Shown here: one piece after another, positions 61,593 through 64,000 of the stretch
Numbering within the stretch: position 1 is the stretch's first letter
Layout of the letters: every line of letters starts with the position of its first letter
From: UBA9620 sp965220695
Lineage (GTDB): Bacteria > Acidobacteriota > Vicinamibacteria > Vicinamibacterales > UBA8438
Direction of reading: 5' to 3'
NCBI GenBank assembly: GCA_965220695.1
Contig: OZ244838.1
Location: 5,742,646-5,806,645 of the forward strand
DNA length: 64,000 nt
Notes under the pieces: model-generated
What the model was told of the DNA's origin: nothing
The model's input: the letters and a program-made list of their open reading frames with translations, nothing else
Database searches by the model: none
Translations under genes and position numbers: made by a program

Positions 61593-62750
61593 CTATGGCA
61601 GAGCGGCCGCTTCGAGGTTCAGTCCGCCGCCCGCGGCGTCGACGAGCAGCATGACCTGCGAGGAATTCAGCAGATCGAGCTGTCGCACGCCCTGCATGGA
61701 CGCGATGGTCTCGAACGGCACGCCGCCCGTGTCGGGGACAGGTTCCGTGATCGGTGCAGCGTTGGCGAACGGCGCCGTCGGCACCTTCATCACGCCGCGC
61801 TGGTTGTTCGACAGCAGGATGTAGTCCCGCCCGTCCTTCTCGTAGACGATCATGTCGATCGGGCGGTTGCGGTTCCCGAACTCGGCGATGGTCGTCCCCT
61901 GTATCTTGCTGCCCGCCTCCAGCGCCGCGAGCGGGAACGTGACGAGCGGCGTGCACAGATAGCTGGCGACGATCGACGGTTCGCCGTCGATTTCATACGG
62001 CACGAACGTGAACACGGGCGAGAACGTCTCCATCTGCCCGTGCGAGCCGTGGTAGATCTCGACGCTCGTGCCCCGGTCCACCGTCCTGAACGGATACGGG
62101 ATGACCCGCATCTTGGACGCGAACTCTTCGTTCGACAGGCCCGCGACATACAGGTGGCCATCGATGAAGGCCATGTGGGTGATGGTCTGCACGCCCATCA
62201 GCCCCTGGGGATCGACGGTGTCCGGGTAGTTGTTCACCGGAATCGCTCTCCCGTTCGAGAGCAACAGCGGCGTGGCGGGCGGCGGCGGATTGGGCACCCC
62301 GATCCGCGTATAGCGGACCCCTTCGAACGAGATGACGTCGATCTCGCCCGCGCCGTCCACGCGCAGCAGGACCGGCATCGCGCCGGCGCCCATCCCGCGC
62401 ATCACGGAGATGTAGGTATTGCGCGTCTCGGGGTCCACCACCATGTCGGTGATGAGCAGGTTGCCGGCGTCGATGCCGAGCAGCCCGGCGATTTTCTGGT
62501 CGACGGCGGGCACGTCCATCGTGCCGGGCGCGCCGGCGGCCATCTGTTCGGCCAGTTGCAGGGCGGTGATCGACACGTCCTGGCCGTCGGCCGCGAATAT
62601 CACGCCGTCGGGCCCGAACGCCAGCTTTCCGATGTGCTCGAACTGGGGTGTGGCGCCGGTCAGTGCCGTCGACTGGGCCGCCGTCGGGGTCCCGGCGCTG
62701 GCCAGGCTCAACACGGCGACCGACAGCAGGGCGAAGCGTGCAATGGACAT
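61593..62750 (-). CDS. Secreted beta-propeller-like protein
   Basis: 385 residues from ATG 62750 with GGAG nine bases upstream; the longer open frame to 63125 lies in non-coding DNA. The signal peptide is MSIARFALLSVAVLSLASAG. Repeated strands (FEHIGKLAFGPDGVIFAADG, TDMVVDPETRNTYISVMRG, TITHMAFIDGHLYVAGLSNE, RPIDMIVYEKDGRDYILLSN) indicate a propeller. No catalytic residues are seen. A periplasmic binding or scaffold role is likely. It is first of two genes, with a lipoprotein gene behind it. Confidence 0.75.
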   Translation of the reverse strand: MSIARFALLSVAVLSLASAGTPTAAQSTALTGATPQFEHIGKLAFGPDGVIFAADGQDVSITALQLAEQMAAGAPGTMDVPAVDQKIAGLLGIDAGNLLITDMVVDPETRNTYISVMRGMGAGAMPVLLRVDGAGEIDVISFEGVRYTRIGVPNPPPPATPLLLSNGRAIPVNNYPDTVDPQGLMGVQTITHMAFIDGHLYVAGLSNEEFASKMRVIPYPFRTVDRGTSVEIYHGSHGQMETFSPVFTFVPYEIDGEPSIVASYLCTPLVTFPLAALEAGSKIQGTTIAEFGNRNRPIDMIVYEKDGRDYILLSNNQRGVMKVPTAPFANAAPITEPVPDTGGVPFETIASMQGVRQLDLLNSSQVMLLVDAAGGGLNLEAAALP

Positions 62751-63117
62751 GGTGTGATCTCCTTGTTGGCCCATCATAGGCAGCCTCCCGGCGTATCGCC
62801 AGCCTTTTCCCAACAACAGAGCAAACGCGATGCCAGGTGCAGTACGCCCTGTGGCATGCCGAGCGAACGCGGAACACGCTCCGGGTCGCAAGGCTGTCTG
62901 CGGCATGACCGTTGAGTGGCGTCGAGCGGAGAGCGCTGGAGTTGGCCGACTACAGGGCCTTGTCCACCATGTCACCCACGAATCACCCGGAAATACCACA
63001 AAATGTCGTCGGGAACTCCGGATAGACCCGTTTTCTTGAGGAAGGGAACGTTTTACGCCGCCCGATCGAGTACATTGGAGGCGCGTGAAGTGGTAGGGGC
63101 TACACCCCGGAGGTTGC
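62751..63117. other. Divergent intergenic region
   Basis: About 370 bases between two divergent secreted-protein genes. It carries promoters for both sides. AT-richer stretches lie at about 62990-63055. No conserved repeat or RNA was recognised. Confidence 0.5.
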
Positions 63118-64000
63118 ATGGCCACCAGACGGCGGCTGGCGTTCGGTTTGGCGGGACTGTCGAGCGTGTTGGTGGCCGGGGTTTCCCTGACCGCGGCGAA
63201 TCCCGCCCAACAGGATGCAGGGGCCGATGCGGCGGCGTCCTCGCGCGCGACCCTTGACCGCTATTGCGTGACCTGCCACAGCGATCGGCTGCAAACCGGC
63301 GGACTCTCGCTCGAAGGGTCCGACACGACGAACGTCGCCGCGCACGCCGAACTGTGGGAGAAGGTGGTCCGCAAGCTGCGGACCGGGTCGATGCCGCCGC
63401 GTCCGCGCCCCCGACCGGATCAGGCGACCTACGACGGCCTCGTGACCCACCTCGAGACCGCTCTCGATCGCGCGGCCGCCGCCAACCCCGACCCGGGCCG
63501 CACCGCGACGTTCCGGCGGCTGACCCGCACCGAGTACCAGAACGCGATTCGCGACCTGCTGGCGCTCGACATCGACATGACGGCATTGTTGCCGCGCGAC
63601 GACGCCAGCTTCGGATTCGACAATGTGAATGCCGGCGGTCTCTCTCCGACGTTGATGGAGCGCTATCTTGCGACGGCGCGGAAAGTCAGCCGGCTGGCGG
63701 TCGGCAGTCGGGTGCCTGCGCCGGGCAGCCGGGTCGTGGTCGTGCCGACCGACCGGACCCAGAAGGACCACGTCGACGGGTTGCCGTTCGGCACGCGAGG
63801 CGGCACGGCGATCACCCACACCTTCCCGTTCGACGGCGAGTACGAGATTCAGGCTCGCCTGGTGCGCAACCGGAACGAGAACATCGAAGGGTTGACCGAG
63901 TCTCACGAGGTGGAGTTCACGCTCGATGGCGCGCGGGTTCGGCTCTTCACGTTGCTGCCGGAGCAGACCAAGGTCCTGCTGTCCGGATCCGCGTACTTCG
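63118..64000 (+). CDS. DUF1587/DUF1592-type secreted cytochrome-c protein (partial)
   Basis: The frame runs off the window; 294 codons are visible from ATG 63118, preceded by CCGGAGG. The signal peptide is RRRLAFGLAGLSSVLVAGVS. A haem c site (RYCVTCHSDRL, CxxCH) is followed by ELWEKVVRKLRTGSMPPRPR (a probable Met ligand), then ATFRRLTRTEYQNAIRDLLA, DDASFGFDNVNAGGLSPTLM and a carbohydrate-binding-like stretch. This is the standard order of planctomycete-type cytochrome-c proteins (DUF1587, DUF1592, DUF1588, DUF1585), usually about 800 residues. The exact function is unknown. Confidence 0.88.
   Translation, partial: MATRRRLAFGLAGLSSVLVAGVSLTAANPAQQDAGADAAASSRATLDRYCVTCHSDRLQTGGLSLEGSDTTNVAAHAELWEKVVRKLRTGSMPPRPRPRPDQATYDGLVTHLETALDRAAAANPDPGRTATFRRLTRTEYQNAIRDLLALDIDMTALLPRDDASFGFDNVNAGGLSPTLMERYLATARKVSRLAVGSRVPAPGSRVVVVPTDRTQKDHVDGLPFGTRGGTAITHTFPFDGEYEIQARLVRNRNENIEGLTESHEVEFTLDGARVRLFTLLPEQTKVLLSGSAYF

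Overview
The window is GC-rich, gene-dense DNA that looks like a chromosome segment of an acidobacterium, probably from the Vicinamibacteria side of the phylum. This is an inference from gene families: a 905-residue ADOP-type permease (47772-50489), a remnant of a secreted family common in that phylum (9096-9812), a DUF3500 protein, and a secreted cytochrome-c protein of the DUF1587/DUF1592 type at the right edge. Nothing in the window fixes the species.

Layout. 1-3.6 kb: an IS21-type istA/istB pair next to a 5'-truncated IS1634-type transposase. 3.6-4.9 kb: a minus-strand operon for a ubiquitin-like protein, an E2-like protein and a JAB/JAMM protease, apparently cut off from its E1 enzyme by the neighbouring IS. 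5.0-6.2 kb: a decayed IS1182-type transposase. 6.3-13.8 kb: accessory genes (XRE regulator plus ImmA/IrrE peptidase, a HEPN-like protein, a PIN nuclease with a partner, a cupin, a Fic enzyme behind two palindromic operators) mixed with gene fragments. 14.1-32.9 kb: a 5,492-residue secreted adhesin built of Calx-beta-like domains, 17 near-identical 116-residue repeats, leucine-rich repeats and an outer-membrane barrel. It is bracketed by two ~460-bp direct repeats and by broken pieces of paralogous barrels. 33-36.6 kb: two tRNA-Arg genes, a three-gene VapBC-like operon and a HicBA-like pair. 36.7-41.8 kb: a minus-strand run of coxG, coxE and coxD-like genes, a PEP mutase/isocitrate lyase-type enzyme, a phosphodiesterase and tRNA-His. 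41.8-53.3 kb: a rearranged zone with a duplicated tRNA-Arg 3' end, a duplicated gene end, a HigBA remnant, the ADOP permease and a second Fic protein. 53.3-56.4 kb: an exported protein and an AbiE-like pair whose toxin half carries a 157-bp MITE. 56.7-60.3 kb: a catabolic operon (MmgE/PrpD, MatC-like carrier, D-2-hydroxyacid dehydrogenase). 60.4-64 kb: two secreted proteins and the start of the cytochrome-c protein.

Two themes stand out. The first is a dense set of conflict genes (ubiquitin-like conjugation, PIN, HEPN, Fic, HicBA, HigBA, AbiE), often bordered by transposase debris. The second is repeat-driven rearrangement around tRNA-Arg genes and around the giant adhesin. The most interesting system is the ubiquitin-like operon at 3620-4867. 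The unusual three-gene TA operon at 33689-35312 and the adhesin with its long flanking repeats follow.
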